A DNA stretch of 64,000 nucleotides from Chara braunii (GCA_003427395.1 BFEA01000443.1:1194240-1258239); one strand, 5' to 3'. Shown: positions 1 through 12,069, numbered from the stretch's first letter. A program made the numbers and translations. Notes: generated by a model from the sequence alone, not told the origin.

Positions 1-239
1 CACTATAATAACAAAGAACAGGTGATAAGAGTGAGCGAGGTTCCGAGAAGCCTGCCTTATCACCTCAACGATATGAATAATGTGGTAAGAGGAGCGAGGC
101 TCTAAGAAGTCTGCCTTACCACTATAATAACAAAGAACAGGAGATAAGAGTGAGCAAGGCTCCGAGAAGCCTGCCTTATCACCACAACGATATGATAATG
201 AGGTAAGAGAAGCGAGGCTCCGAGAAGCCTGCCTTACCA
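1..239. repeat. 119-bp dimeric tandem repeat with hairpin halves
   Basis: Two copies of a ~119-bp unit start at 1 and 120. Each unit is made of two related ~59-bp halves. One half is bounded by GTGATAAG and CTTATCAC, the other by GTGGTAAG and CTTACCAC, so both can close an 8-bp stem. Inside, AGGCT and AGCCT (AGTCT in one half) can form a second stem around a CCGAGA-like loop. The A-T pair of one half is a G-C pair in the other, so pairing is kept although the sequence differs. The array may extend left of the window. Function unknown. Confidence 0.75.
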
Positions 240-1154
240 CCATCTGCCCTTAAAAGGCAGATACGGATAAAGGATGAGTAGATACTAATCAGACTACCAA
301 CGGATATCTGCTTCCATATAACTTAACCAATCCTTCCCTAACGAGCTACTCCTGATTCTGATGAGGAGAGGATAGTGGGATCTTGGCTCTGAGAGACTCA
401 TCACTTTCAAACCTTGATTTGATCTCTATCATATGATTTCTCTCCAAATTGAATTGATGGTGCTGCTTGTAAATTACTAAGATATGATGATTGTAAGCTA
501 CCTTTTAAAGGGAAAACTATGTATGATTACTAGGTCGGAGGAACTTGGGAATGAGCTATGTTCGTTACCTAGATCAGCGGGGCGATAGCCTGGTAGTTAG
601 ATAAGGATAGAAGCTAGACAGTAAGTCACTAATGAGAGTCGATCTGTAGATCACAAGCCTAGGAGAGATCTTTTAGATCCCGTTTAGGAGGAAGATGTTA
701 AGATTCTCTTGGACTGTGATGTGTCTAAAAGTTTCATCACTCTTGGACTGTGATGTGTCTAAAAGTTTCATCACTCTTTGAGAAGATTACGAAAGAAAAC
801 CGTAAGGAACTGCAATTCTGTTATCATTGGATAACAGGTCGGTAGAACTCCGACTCAACTTCCACATGGTTTGATACCCACAACTAAGACAAAACCTGAA
901 AAGGGAACAAATAGATATTCCCCTGTATCTTAGCCTAAATTGTCCAAATCATCTCTCGAAAGTCTTTGAAAAGGTGAAGGGTTGGGTAATAGGAGTCAGG
1001 AGTTGGAAGGAGTGTTGTTTTCAAGGTTTTGGGGGAGTGAGGGACTTGCAATGATTGGGTTAAAGGTTGACTCTTGTAGCGCATTTTATGCTGGCATTTT
1101 GCATGTGTGTATGCGGTCTTCTTGCATCTACATAGGTGTTTGGGCAGTGATCTG
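240..1154. other. Non-coding stretch, no gene seen
   Basis: I see no convincing protein or RNA gene here. The only structured parts are an inverted CAGATA/TATCTG pair near 258-313 and a short tandem duplication listed separately. One open frame near 982-1224 has no recognisable motif and overlaps the end of the decayed protease on the other strand. Confidence 0.5.
708..775. repeat. 34-bp perfect tandem duplication
   Basis: The 34 bases beginning CTTGGACTGTGATG at 708 are repeated immediately at 742. The copies look identical, which suggests a recent slippage or duplication event. Confidence 0.85.
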
Positions 1155-1877
1155 TCATCTAAACATAGGGGAAATATCTGTGAGAGTGATTTCTGCTCTC
1201 CTGTCCACTAATGCGTCGGGATGATGAGTCCCGATCTGGACTTTCAGCTTTGCTACGGACAGTGCATGATAGCTAAGTTTCGTTCCGGATGGTGCCCTCA
1301 TGACCTCGCCACCTTCTCGGTCCGGTAAGCTCAGGCAGATGTCCACAAAGAGCTTCTCTAGATCCTCCAAATCCCCGAGACTCCTTTGAAGATTAGCGAC
1401 TTCCTGCGGAGCTTCCTCCTCCCTCTCTTCTTCCGGTGATTCGGGGTGCTCGTCTATCTCTACTCGCCATCGAGTCAACAGTTGTCTAAGCCCTTTGAGC
1501 AACCTGCGGCTGGCCTGCAACATGGTCTGAAACGATACTTACATCATGGTTCCTAGTAATTTGCTAAGGGTGTCATCGATCTAAGGCATGATTAAGATCG
1601 GGATTTGATACCTAAACTTTTTCTTAGCGGCAGTGACCTTGTCTGTGGGTTCTTCTTCCCTAGGCTTCCCATTAACTTTCGCAGGTTCCCCGGCCTCGGG
1701 TTCTGCTTGGGGCGCGGAGCCTCCGGCAACTTCATCCATCACCGTATCCCGGATAATCCTCCTCCCTGCCGTCCCTAATCGAGTAGTCACGTTCACCCTA
1801 TCACATCCGTCACTTTCCGAAATGAAGTTGACCTGCAGCCCGCGGCCCCAGAGTTGGTCCCAGATGATATCGACCAC
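1155..1877 (-). pseudogene. Decayed retropepsin region of a Ty3/gypsy-like polyprotein
   Basis: This continues the minus-strand gag downstream in a shifted frame. It reads through an acidic linker near 1400-1450 into a segment with the shape of a retroviral-type aspartic protease: an A-x-x-K-x-K-V-x-I-G strand followed by ALVDRRAEITLT near 1170-1215. The expected active-site triad after ALVD is T-G; here it is R-R, so the enzyme should be dead. A stop separates 1581-1877 from 1155-1523. No reverse transcriptase follows between 1 and 1154, so the element is truncated on its pol side. The protease assignment rests on motif shape only. Confidence 0.6.
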
Positions 1878-1881
1878 TGAC

Positions 1882-3996
1882 TCAGCTTCTACTGCTGCTA
1901 TTAATGGCTCGCCGCATTCCCCTTGTTGAGTTCCAATTCACTCCTTCTCCCTGCGGTCCGAATATCTCCCCCTTTAATGATCTGGTACATCTCCTTTTTA
2001 ATATATCATGATTGAGCTTCGGACATGCGAGCACAAAATGTCCCACTGCAGTGCAGTACTTGCACTGCTCATTAGCGGGTTCTCTCCGACCGAACCCTCG
2101 GTTGGCTACTCCTGTCGGGACTACGGCTTCTTGGGGAGGGAGGGTGGGTCGGGATACTTGCGCCTGCATAACCAGCAACGCGTTCTCCACTCTTTCAATC
2201 TTATTGTCGACTCCGTGCACTTGCCCATGTAGACCTTCGATCCCTCTTTTTACCTTGTCCCCTGTCCTACTGGTCAGATCTATGACCTCCCCTTCCTTAA
2301 GCAAGGCCAACGTTTCGGTCACTACTGTCTTCTTGGCCAAATCTGTTACCGTACTGAAATAAACATCCCTGGTGTTTACGAACTTGCTTGTCTGTTGGTA
2401 AGCCGACAACATCTTGTCTTTATCAAACTCGGAGAATTGCCTGAGGAAGTACTTACTCATTATCCGGTCCGTAACCCCGGGGATCCTTAGCGCTACCATG
2501 GTAAACTCTCGTAGGAAGTCGTTGTACGTTGCGAAGTTCTTTCTCTTAACCACCGCCAAATCGGCCTCTGTTGCCATTTTCTCCGCTGCCAGGTACTTCC
2601 TCATCATTACATCCCGGGTTTCCTTCCAGGACCGACTCGCGGCTACGATGGCCATTATGTCTCGCCCCAGACTCAATGACGCATGCTACCCTAGGTGGTC
2701 CATCTTTTCTTTTTCAATCCATTTCAATAACACAGCTAGGTTCTCGTAATCTATTAGGAACTTCGTGATGTTCGCCCCGTCGAATATCAACTGTTTCTTA
2801 CCATCTGCGAGGTAGCCCTGATTTTTCTTTAGCGTCCGTGCGAGGGACGACACTATCTTCCTTGGGCCGCCTTCGGAGTTACTGGCCTCGCCCGCCTTAC
2901 TGGTATCCTGCCCTTCCTTGCTGACCTTCTGCCCTTCCCTAGTCTTTGCAGTCCCTTCTGGGTCAAACCATCCCAACACCCTTTCCCTAAGGCTCCAGAG
3001 CCCTTCACATCCTCGCGTTACTGTCGGCGTAGTCGGCAAACGGCTAGTCCTGCGATCTATGGCTGGTGGGTTCGTAGCTTTCTCTGCTTCCATCCCCGGG
3101 GAGTTCTCTCTCTCCTTTCTTCTCTCGCTTGGCGTCCCTCCACGGTCACTATCCTTAACCCCTTATCTACTTCCGCCTTGGCCGACTTTCCGCCCATCCC
3201 GCGGTTCCTCCTGCGGGGGGTCCTCCTCGTTCCCAGTCATCATTTCCTCAATCAATCTTGCCTTGTATTTCACGGTCCTCTTTTCTATTTCCGCTAGCTT
3301 ACGCCTTACATCCGTGACTCTCACTTTCTTGGACACAACTCCCTCTGAATTCTGGGGGGTTGTCATGTCCTTGTTCCTACCCTCCTTGGTCTCCTAGGTC
3401 CCTTGCTTGCTCCCCCCCGCTTTCCCCGAGCTTTCCCCTGAGGAGATTTCCTTCCGGTTCCCCTTGGTACCATCCGGATTTATCGATTCTCTGTCCTTCT
3501 GACCCTCCTCGCTTTGTATGGCGCTGCCTCCTAAGCCTGGTCCTCCCTCGCTCCTACGATTATCCGTCTCACCCTCCATCGCCATTTTGCCTAGTTTTGC
3601 ATAAACCAGAGGATCCCCCAGGACATACGCAGCGCGAGGCATTTAGGTTCCATAGGTTCCGGTTTCGTCGGTTAATCTTTATTCGGGTAGTAGCCTTCTC
3701 CCCATTTCCGTCTCCAAATTGCTTCCCTAAGAAGGAGCCGCAACCGGCCCTTCCGCCCTCTCGTGCTATAAGGGACATGACTTAGTTCCCTTCATAACAG
3801 GCTTGTTTAGAGTGCCTCTGTTTCGCCGGGGTGTTTCGTAGGAATCCTGGTTGGGCATCTCGTTAAAAAGAGTTTCCCGAGCAATATTCCCTTTTCCAAC
3901 CTCCGGGGCCATCGCAATCCTTAGGTGTCTAACCCTCCCCCTTTTTTCTGTAGTGGTTTCTGATCGTCCGGTCCGACGATCCTTCCCCATTCCCAT
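1882..3996 (-). pseudogene. gag: Decayed Gag polyprotein with CCHC zinc knuckle
   Basis: One minus-strand frame runs from 3996 to 1882, broken by several stops (for example near 3766, 3394, 3163 and 2684). The N-terminal third is charged and low in complexity. Then comes a capsid-like segment with the motif FDGANITKFLIDYENLA near 2735-2785, a helical region to about 2250, a coiled-coil-like stretch, and near 2030-2080 a zinc knuckle with spacing C-x2-C-x4-H-x4-C (CKYCTAVGHFVLAC). This order is that of an LTR-retrotransposon Gag, which packages element RNA in cytoplasmic particles. The protease relic lies downstream and the three-module protein lies upstream. The stops make it a pseudogene. 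The Gag call is solid; the exact family is not named. Confidence 0.75.
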
Positions 3997-4089
3997 CAGT
4001 GCGCCCCTGTACGTAGCGGACTATACTTGATTTGCCCTATTGGCCTGCCTCTGGGTGCTAGTCCCGCTCTCGTTCTCGTAGCCCTTCCG

Positions 4090-4780
4090 GTTCAATAGGC
4101 TCCTCGAACAGTTGAGCCACCCCTGGTAGATAGCGCTCTCCTATCTCGATTTCCCTTCAGATTATGTGTTCATATTCCGCCCAAGCTAGCCGTGGCAACC
4201 CAAATACCAGGATATTAATAACTTCCAGCAATTCATGGGTCTGGTTTTCCCAGAATGGCCCATGCTCCACAGAAACGTCATACAACATCCCGATGGTTTG
4301 ATAGGGGAAGTGGTTTACCCAGATTATTGCCGAGTCTGCCAGATCCTGCGCCCTTGCGAGGCTCCCGAAGATGAGGTCTATCATGAATCGGGGGACCCGG
4401 CATCTCAGCAGGGTGGTTGATGCCCTGAACTCCCTTTAGCCTCCCATTTCCACCCTGGTAAGTAAGTCCACGTTTCTCCTACCCCTGATTGATTGACTTA
4501 TTTGTGTCAATGCCCGGGCAGCCCTTCGAAAGACTGGGGTCAGCTCGTGGCCTTGCGCTATTCCTATCCCCAGCAAGTGCCAGCGAGTCTTGGATAGATA
4601 CAGAACCCCGGTCACTTCTAAATTGGAAAACAAATCATCCCCAAGTCCCCGGTTGAATCTCATTCCCGTCCACCGACATTCTACTAACATAAAAGCGCTG
4701 TCTCTCCCCAGAGTCACAGCCCGCCATTCCACGTCGAATCCCCGAAAGTTAGCATTTGATGGAAGGGACACTTCCCACCC
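4090..4780 (-). repeat. Module R3 of the three-module protein
   Basis: Third module. It begins RGWEVSLPSNANF and contains AFMLVECRWTGMRF near 4660-4690, then GIGIAQGHELTPVFRRAARA near 4515-4575. It continues with RFMIDLIFGSLARAQDLADS near 4325-4390 and ends YLPGVAQLFEEPIEPEG near 4090. Stops near 4436 and 4157 break it. Gag coding follows in another frame. Confidence 0.6.
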
Positions 4781-5134
4781 CCTGCCGTTATTCCTGGGCG
4801 GTCCGGGGTACCAGGGTTGGGGTTCCGCTCGAACACATTTTGCCGCCATCGCTGTTTTGGTGTTTTTCCTGCATAGCCCACACAGAGAGGATTACGGCCC
4901 GTTTTCAGCAACTGCCCATCCTCCTATCGTTTCCCCTTTCACTTATGCCCTCTTTCCTCCTCTCTGTCATGCGTCCCTCACCCGCGTCCACAATGGCCGG
5001 ATACCTTCCCTTGTTTCAATCTCCCCGCATGCCCTGCTAACGAATGTACAAACCCCATTCCTACGTTACTCCCTAGTTTACATGTACCTTCCATACTCCG
5101 ACCTCCTCGCGGCGTCAGATCTCCTGGTCCTTTT

Positions 5135-5825
5135 AGTCGAACCACAGTACTTCAAACAGTTTAAGAACATCATCTACGTAGGATGGAGCGGCCGCCGCCT
5201 CCCAGCTGACTATGGCGTCCCAGGCTCCCGCATCTACCTCTAGGTGGTCATGCTTACCTATTCTCAGGATGGCAAGGATTTCCTAGGCTTTATCACCATA
5301 GAAATGCCCGTATTTTAACGAGGTCCTATAAAATTCCTCAGTCAGCGAGGCACACTCTATATGCACTTCTTTCATGGAGTCGGCCACTTTCATGATGTGG
5401 TCGAAACCCCCAAACAACTCAGCTACGAACTCGGATACCCAAACCGTTGTTCGTAGGCTGGGAGACTTGAGTTCCTTCCATCCCCCCATCACAACTCTAC
5501 TGCTGACTTCGTCCCAACCTTCGTTGGCGAACCTCTCGCCCTCCCTTCCGGTTTGTGCCTCCGCATTCCCTAGAAGCCGCATCGAATCCTGTCCCATAGC
5601 TATCATAGTGCAGAACAGGCGCCACTCGTCTTCGGAAAGAACGACCGTCCCAACTGGTTCTACTTTGCCTTCCGCTACTTCGTCCCAACCTTCCTCTTCC
5701 CTTATTGGGTTCCAAATCCGCTCTATCCATACGTATGATAGTCTCGGGGCAGCTTCAAACCCGACCCAGTCGCACGTGGTTCCCCTCCATTCGTTTTCTG
5801 GTGGTATAGGTATTTTTATTCCCCC
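5135..5825 (-). repeat. Module R2 of the three-module protein
   Basis: Second module. It begins GGIKIPIPPENEW and contains YVWIERIWNPI near 5705-5720, then LFCTMIAMGQDSMRLLGNAE near 5570-5625 and FVAELFGGFDHIMKVADS near 5385-5440. It ends with APSYVDDVLKLFEVLWFD near 5135-5190. It is the best-preserved copy, with one stop near 5283 and a nearly continuous frame. Confidence 0.6.
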
Positions 5826-6002
5826 TCTGAGTCACCTTGGTTCCCATCCCTTGAAGGTGTATTCCATCAGCAATTCCTCTCTAGTCATATTTTCCCTTCC
5901 TGCACAATGCCAGACCACTTGGTCTCCCTAAGTAAGTCACCCATCCTAGAAGTCCCAGTCCTCCATCTCATCATCTTCGTCCTCATCACTGAAGTCGTTC
6001 TC

Positions 6003-6667
6003 TTCGTTGTAGAACAACTCCTTCGCCCCTTCCAGGAATATCTCCCCTATTGCCACATTTTCGTAGACTATCCCCCAATGCACGAACCTAGGGACAAAGA
6101 CATTGTCTATGCTAAGGCAATTTAGCATCTCGGCCAGCTCCTCCGCCCAATTCCCTTCAAACGGCCTCATTTCTATCGACAACCGAAAGAAGTTTTGCCT
6201 AGCGCACTAGTATAGTCTGAGGGTCGTCATGGAATGGCATATCCGTACTAGCCTGCTCCGGGTTCCAAAGACCGCATCCACCAGAAATGGGGGCAACACA
6301 TATCGCATGGCTCTGACGGGTCGCCTCACGCTCGCTCTATCCCCAAGTTTCACCCGCACATCTACCCTTTCCATTTCCATTTCCCTCCGCTAACACGCAG
6401 CCCATACAACCTCCCGCTCCGCCTTCCTAAACAATTCGTCCGGTGTATTCCCTAGCGCCAAACCTATGACCATAGCATTCTCCCCATCTTGTGGCAAGTA
6501 GACCCACCCCCGGGCTTCCACTGTCTCGGCGACAACCTTGTCAAACTGACATTAGTCCATATTGTCTCTATCCAAAGGAATGCGTCCTCCTCTTCCAACA
6601 TTACGGTTTGATATGCTGGCTCAAGATTTGTCCATGTCCCATCATCCGGGAGGACGACCGATACCCC
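6003..6667 (-). repeat. Module R1 of the three-module protein
   Basis: First module in reading order. It begins at GVSVVLPDDG and contains AFLWIETIW near 6559-6585. After a frame change it shows MVIGLALGNTPDELFRKAER near 6430-6480, later VDAVFGTRSRL, and ends with FLEGAKELFYNEE near 6003. A frameshift near 6530 and stops interrupt it. It aligns by eye with R2 and R3 over its full length. Confidence 0.6.
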
Positions 6668-7000
6668 ATCCTTTACGTCTACTGGCATTTCCGGGCCGCT
6701 GGTATAGATCGGGGAAGACAACCACCGCTCCATCTTGTTTCCAGCACCCGACCCCTGTTTTAATAAGAGAGTACCAAACGGTTCTTCCGGTCAGGTTAAC
6801 CCTCGTCCTAGTTGAGAATTATTTCAGACCCCTCATCAAGGTCTCCCTAATTTACCTCCCCATTCCTAAGTATCACCATCTCATAATACCCTCGGTCGGC
6901 CATCCATTTCCCCACATTCTTTTTCTTGGTTCCATTCCAACTGACCTCTATCCTCCTTCCTTCCGATCATCTCTCACTCATGTAGACTTAGATGGGGAGG

Positions 7001-9577
7001 AGAGAATAGACTTAGAATTATGCCCCGACCAACAATGCAGGCTCAATCAACCTTTACAGAGGGGGAACACATAAAAAAAATCAGGCAATCTCACATACGG
7101 GTCGGTCATCTCCTCACCGGCCTATCCCAATATGGTCTCTCCGCTGGTACTATCGGTAGAGTTTTATCCCATACCTCAAGCGCAGCTCAACCGTCGCGAG
7201 CGCGGTACCCAGGCTCCGGCACAGGGTGTTACCCCTCTCCATTCGCCCAAAATACCCCATCCCGTTTTGCCGCTCTTGCATACCCTCGTTGGTACCGGGA
7301 ATTACCCCTGCACACCCCATTAGGTGCAATAGTCAGTCGTCCGGCCATTCACTTCCATCGGTCCGACAAGAATCAGCCTTTCCCAAGCCGTGCTACGGGA
7401 AGCTACTAATCGTCTCCGAGGTTCCACCCCGCTCTGCATGCACTGGTACTCCCGCCGCCAGTCAGCAGGCTAACCCCCGCCTAAGAAGACGTTTCGCACC
7501 CCGTCCGAGCAAGATCATCAAGCCATGCTCAGAACGCCCGGGTGAGAATGCTACTAATCAACCGGCCAGACAGACTCCCGTTCGATAACTCGGTGGCCCG
7601 ACCTCCGCACACGAAACCCGGTGAATTCTCAAAGAGATCGACGTTTCACAACCCGCACCAGCCGGTGTAAACCCATCCTTTCCTTCCGAAAGGCAAGATA
7701 CTCAAATCCCATCATGCAAAACACAAGTCCCAAGTGGGACACATATAATACAAGTGTCTTTTCCTTGGTGCACCCAACACTTCCTACCCATAGCTCACAA
7801 TTTTCTCTTCGGACAATGAGTGTCACTCCCCCTACTTTCATACACAGTGGACGGTTCTTTCTCGTAAGAATCTTCAAAGGTGAGCTAGTTTTTCTTGGAG
7901 CCTAGCAACTCCCTTCATTCCCTTTCTCTTCATTTGTCTGTCCTTTCATAGGGTGGGGTTTGTTCCTTCTTGATGACCCGTTGTGTTCATGTTGGTTCCT
8001 TCAAGCATTTCAAAGTGCAAAGTGCATGAGTCCACTGGGCTCAAAGAAGAGGAGAGAAGGGCACCCATTTGGTCGGATCACTCTGCCACGGGATTTTCAT
8101 CGGACCCCGGCCGAAGCCAAAGGACCAACCGTCTGCCAGGTAACCGGAGCCCTTCTTTCATACGAAGAGGAAGGGTCGGCCTGCGACTTGCCCAAGGCTT
8201 ACCCGGACAGGCGAACACCAACACCGGACGAAGGAGGGCTAGCTCCATCCCACAAGGAGGTGGCTAATAAAGTGCATACCATACAACTTTTACCTTCAGG
8301 CCTGGCCATGCCATGCCCCCAGTCACTCTCAAATCTGATTTTCACAAGTCCAATTTCCTTATCTTTGGTTGTGTATACGGTCATGCGTAGGGCGCCCCCT
8401 CCGGAATCGCAAGGGTCAGTTTAACCCCATACCCGGCACCTCCACCATTTTTGTAGGGTCAAACCCCGGTAGACTTTCGAGCCTTAGTCGACACCACTGC
8501 GGGTCCCAGTTGGCTCGGCCCGCCCATGCTCATGCTCAGGGTGCGGGCCATTCGTCCCAGGGTCACCCCCACCTAGTGCTTTGAGATGGATGGGGGTGGG
8601 CCATCGCGCGAGAGAGTTTTGACATTGGGGATGTAGCTCAGCCCTCACGCCGGGTGGTAGTTTTGCTGGTCTTTCCGCAACGCTGATTTTTTTTTTTTCT
8701 TAGTTATGTTCTCAGGCAATGACTCTTTCCAATACGCAGACAGTCCAAGGGTTCTTTCAGAGTTTCTCTTCTCTTGTACACAGGTTAAGCATCATCCTTA
8801 GACCACGTACCATTTCCCTAAGCATTGTGATCCTACGGCGTCATCGGGGTGCGGCGATGCCGTCCTCCCCCTCGCCTCTACGTGCCCGTCGGGTCTCGTA
8901 CATCTCATTCAACCCTATTGACGCAGGCCCCTTAGTCTTTTCGGGACCTTTATATGCATATACACACAACTTCACATTTTCCTTGGCAAGATTGCACTCC
9001 ATTCTCTCATTTACACTCCAAGTCTCAAACGCAAAGGTCATTTTCATGGATTGGCTTTATGCTAAGGGCCCCGTAGCCCCTTTTCCCCTCTTCCCTTTTC
9101 CTTTTGTCCTCCGGTTTCTCCCGGCTCTTTTCCGCTCAAGGCATCCCTAGCCTTCACTTACCTGCACAGTCTCACACAAAGCAAAGATCCATACAATCCC
9201 CCACTGGGGGTAGCCCTTCCCACATGCCTATCTTTCCCTGTTCTTTGGCTGCTCTTTGTTCCCTCTCTTTTGCTCAATCAGCCCATCCTCTTCTCATAGT
9301 CATGCAGTCGGGGAAATGGTTGAGTCAAACTTACCTTGCTTCGACTTACTTTCTCCCAGATTCCGCCTCTCGCCCACTCTTTCAAACGTCCTTTCATGTG
9401 CCTTCTTGGTGGCACAAGGGACTGACTATCCTTCCCTTGCCCTCTTCTTCCACCAAGTGAGGTCTGATTTCTTTTACCTTTCGCACCCTGACAATGTAAC
9501 AAGTGAGGGGAGAAGGGTTAGTCATATGCCAAGTTAGGGGGAGAGAGTGAAGGGCAACGCGAAAAGGGAGAGAGAAA
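7001..9577. other. No gene seen
   Basis: Frames open in several phases on both strands, but none shows a recognisable motif or repeated conservation. It could hold the leader or LTR of the minus-strand retroelement that ends near 7000. I found no matching LTR copy and no tRNA-primed binding site, so no such call is made. Confidence 0.4.
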
Positions 9578-9600
9578 AAAAAAGTGGGAGAGAGAGAGAG

Positions 9601-9658
<58 letters not shown>

Positions 9659-9697
9659 AGAAAAAAAAAAAAAAAAAAAAGAGAGAGAGAGAGAGAA
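9578..9697. repeat. Poly-A / GA low-complexity tract
   Basis: A long run of A interrupted by short GAGAGA blocks (9591-9600, 9656-9660, 9681-9696). It produces meaningless phenylalanine-rich frames on the minus strand. Such a tract is prone to assembly error, so its length should not be trusted. Confidence 0.9.
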
Positions 9698-9734
9698 GAG
9701 ACTTCTAATCCTAATCAAATCAGCACCCCGTGGT

Positions 9735-9830
9735 AGCAGCCAAATGTCGGTCACCCATCCCATAGTAGGAGCAACCAAATGTCAGTCACCCATCCCATAA
9801 CAGCCAAATGTCGGTCACCCATCCTATACT
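9735..9830. repeat. Three copies of a short direct repeat
   Basis: The phrase CAAATGTCGGTCACCCATCC, with minor changes, occurs three times with roughly 30-40 bp spacing, directly before the first satellite array. It looks like a separate small tandem repeat. Confidence 0.75.
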
Positions 9831-11812
9831 GAAAGATCAACTAAGTATGAATTGGAACACTTCAACATACATGAAAAGTACGTGCACATGTAGGAGAGCG
9901 CAACTAAGTATGCACTGGAACTTCACAACACACATGAACTTGACAATGAGAAGATTGAACTAGTGAACGACACATGCACATGGAGGAAAGATCAACTAAG
10001 TATGAACCGGAACACCACAACACACACGAACTTGACAATGAGAAGATTGAACTAACGAAAGGCATATGCACATGAAGAAAAGATCAACACACATGAACTT
10101 AACAATGAACTAATGAAGAGCACATGCACATAGAGGAAAGATCAACTAAGTATGAACCGGAACATCACAACACGCATGAACTTGAGAATGAGAAGATTGA
10201 ACTAGTAAAAAACACATCCACATAAAGGAAAGATCAACTAAGTATGAACCGGAACATCACAACACACACGAACTTGACAATGAGAAGGTTGAACTGGTGA
10301 AGAGCACATGCACAAGGAGGAAAGATCAACTAAGTATAAGCCGGAACATCAAAACACACATGAACTTGACAATGAAGATTGAACTGATGAAGAGCACACG
10401 CACAAGGAGGAAAGATCAACCATGTGTGAACCGGAACACTACCAACACACATGAACTTGACAATGAGAAAATTGAACTAATGAAGAGCACATGCACATGA
10501 AGGAAAGATCAACACACATAAACTTGACAATGAGAAGTTTGGATTAAGGAAGAGCACATGCACATGGAGGAAAGACTAACTAAGCATGAACCGGAACACT
10601 ACAACACTCATGAACTTGACAATGAGAAGGTTGAACTAGTGAAAAACACATGCACATGGAGGAAAAATCAACTAAGTATGAACCGGAACACCACAACACA
10701 CATGAACTTTGACAATGAGAAGATTGAACTAGTGAAAGGCACATGCTCATAGAGGAAAGATTAACTAAGTATGAACCGGAACACTACAACACACATAAAC
10801 TTGACAATGAGAAGGTTTAACTAATGAAAAACACATGCACATGGAGGAAATATCAACTAAGTATGAACCGGAACACTACAACACACATGGATTTGACAAT
10901 GAGAAGGTTCAACTAGCGAAAACCTCATGCATATGGAGGAAAGATCAACTAAGTATAAACCTGAACACTACAACACACATGAACTTGACAATGATAAGGT
11001 TCAACTAGTGAAAAGCACACACACATGGAGGAGAGATCAACTAAGTATGAACTGGAACACTACAACACACATGAACTTGACAATGAGAAGATTGAATTGA
11101 TGAAGAGCACATGCATAAGGAGGAAAGATAAACTAAGTATGAACCAGAACATCACAACGTACATGAACTTGACAATGAGAAGATTGAATTGATGAAGAGC
11201 ACATGCACAAGGAGGGAAGATCAACTAAGTATGAACCGGAACACTACAACACACATGAAGTTGACAAGGAAAAGGTTTAACTAGTGAAAAATACATGCAC
11301 ATGGAGGAAAGATCAACTAAGTATGAACCGGAACACTATAACGCACTTCAACTTGACAATGAGGAGATTGAATTAATGAAGATCATATGCACATAGAGGA
11401 AAGATCAACACACATGAACTTGACAATGAACTAATGAAGAGCACATGCACATGGAGGAAGATCAACACACATGAACTTGACAATGAGAAGTTTGAACTAA
11501 TGAAGAGCACATGCACATGGAGGAAACATTAACTAAGTATGAACCGGAACACTACAACACACATGAAGTTGACAAGGAGAAGGTTCAACTAGTGAAAAGC
11601 ACATGCACATGGAGGAAAGATCAACTAAGTATGAACCAAAACACTACAACACACATGAACTTTGACAATGAGGAGATTGAACTCATGAAGAGCACATGCA
11701 CATAGAGAAAAGATCAACACACCTGAACTTGACAATGAGACGTTTGGACTAATGAAGAGCATATGCACATGGAGGAAAGACTAAGTCATCATGATCCGGA
11801 ACACTATCATGT
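9831..11812. repeat. Satellite array 1, ~92-bp monomer
   Basis: More than twenty tandem units contain, in order, GATCAACTAAGTATGAACCGG, a CACTACAACACACATGAACTT part, GACAATGAGAAG and GCACATGCACATGGAGG. My count of the unit is about 92 bp. Several units are shortened to about 57 bp by loss of the AACTAAGTATGAACCGG part (near 10085, 10505, 11400 and 11460). Units diverge by a few substitutions each. Some frames stay open through several units only because the unit rarely contains stops; I do not regard them as genes. Confidence 0.9.
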
Positions 11813-12060
11813 GAGAGTTGGGTCATGCATGTGAGTGAGACTTGCTCAAACACATGCTCATGACTCATGAATGCAACTAAGTTTGAAACAAAATGTCATA
11901 TTTTGAGACTTGCACAAACACATGCTCATGACTCATGAATGCAACCAAATTTGAAACGGAATGTCATATGTGAGAGTTGAGTCATGCATGTGAGTGAGAT
12001 TTGCTCAAACACATAATCATGGCTCATGAATGCAACCAAATTTGAAATGGAATGTCATCA
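11813..12060. repeat. Bridging tandem repeat between the two satellites
   Basis: About three irregular units share CACATGCTCATGACTCATGA, then ATGCAACCAAATTTGAAA and AATGTCATAT, with a TGAGAGTTGRGTCATGCATG part present in two of them. It differs from both neighbouring satellites. Confidence 0.75.
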
Positions 12061-12069
12061 TCTACTTTG

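Larger units (their letters stand above)
4080..7000 (-). pseudogene. Unrecognised protein with three ~230-residue repeated modules, upstream of gag
   Basis: I do not recognise this protein. Minus-strand fragments in three frames, separated by stops and shifts, join into a long former gene ending just upstream of the gag frame. It holds three diverged copies of one module (listed separately). Each starts with a G-x-x-V/I-x-x-P strand, then a W-rich core (WIETIW, WIERIW, LVECRW), a glycine-rich G-I/L-A-x-G turn followed by a FRKAERE/FRRAARA-like helix, then a FGxxxR helix and an acidic end. An additional poorly preserved piece lies near 6790-6990. Its position suggests an extra ORF of the same retroelement, or a host gene captured by it. 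No signal peptide or membrane segment is evident. That it was coding is well supported by the repeated conservation; the function is unknown. Confidence 0.6.

Noticed and set aside
8100-9150. Possible LTR or promoter of the minus-strand gag relic
   Set aside because: No second copy of the sequence and no primer-binding site seen within the window.
10297-11705. Several plus-strand frames of 64-67 codons in satellite 1
   Set aside because: They are the same satellite unit read in one phase; they repeat with the array and have no protein character.
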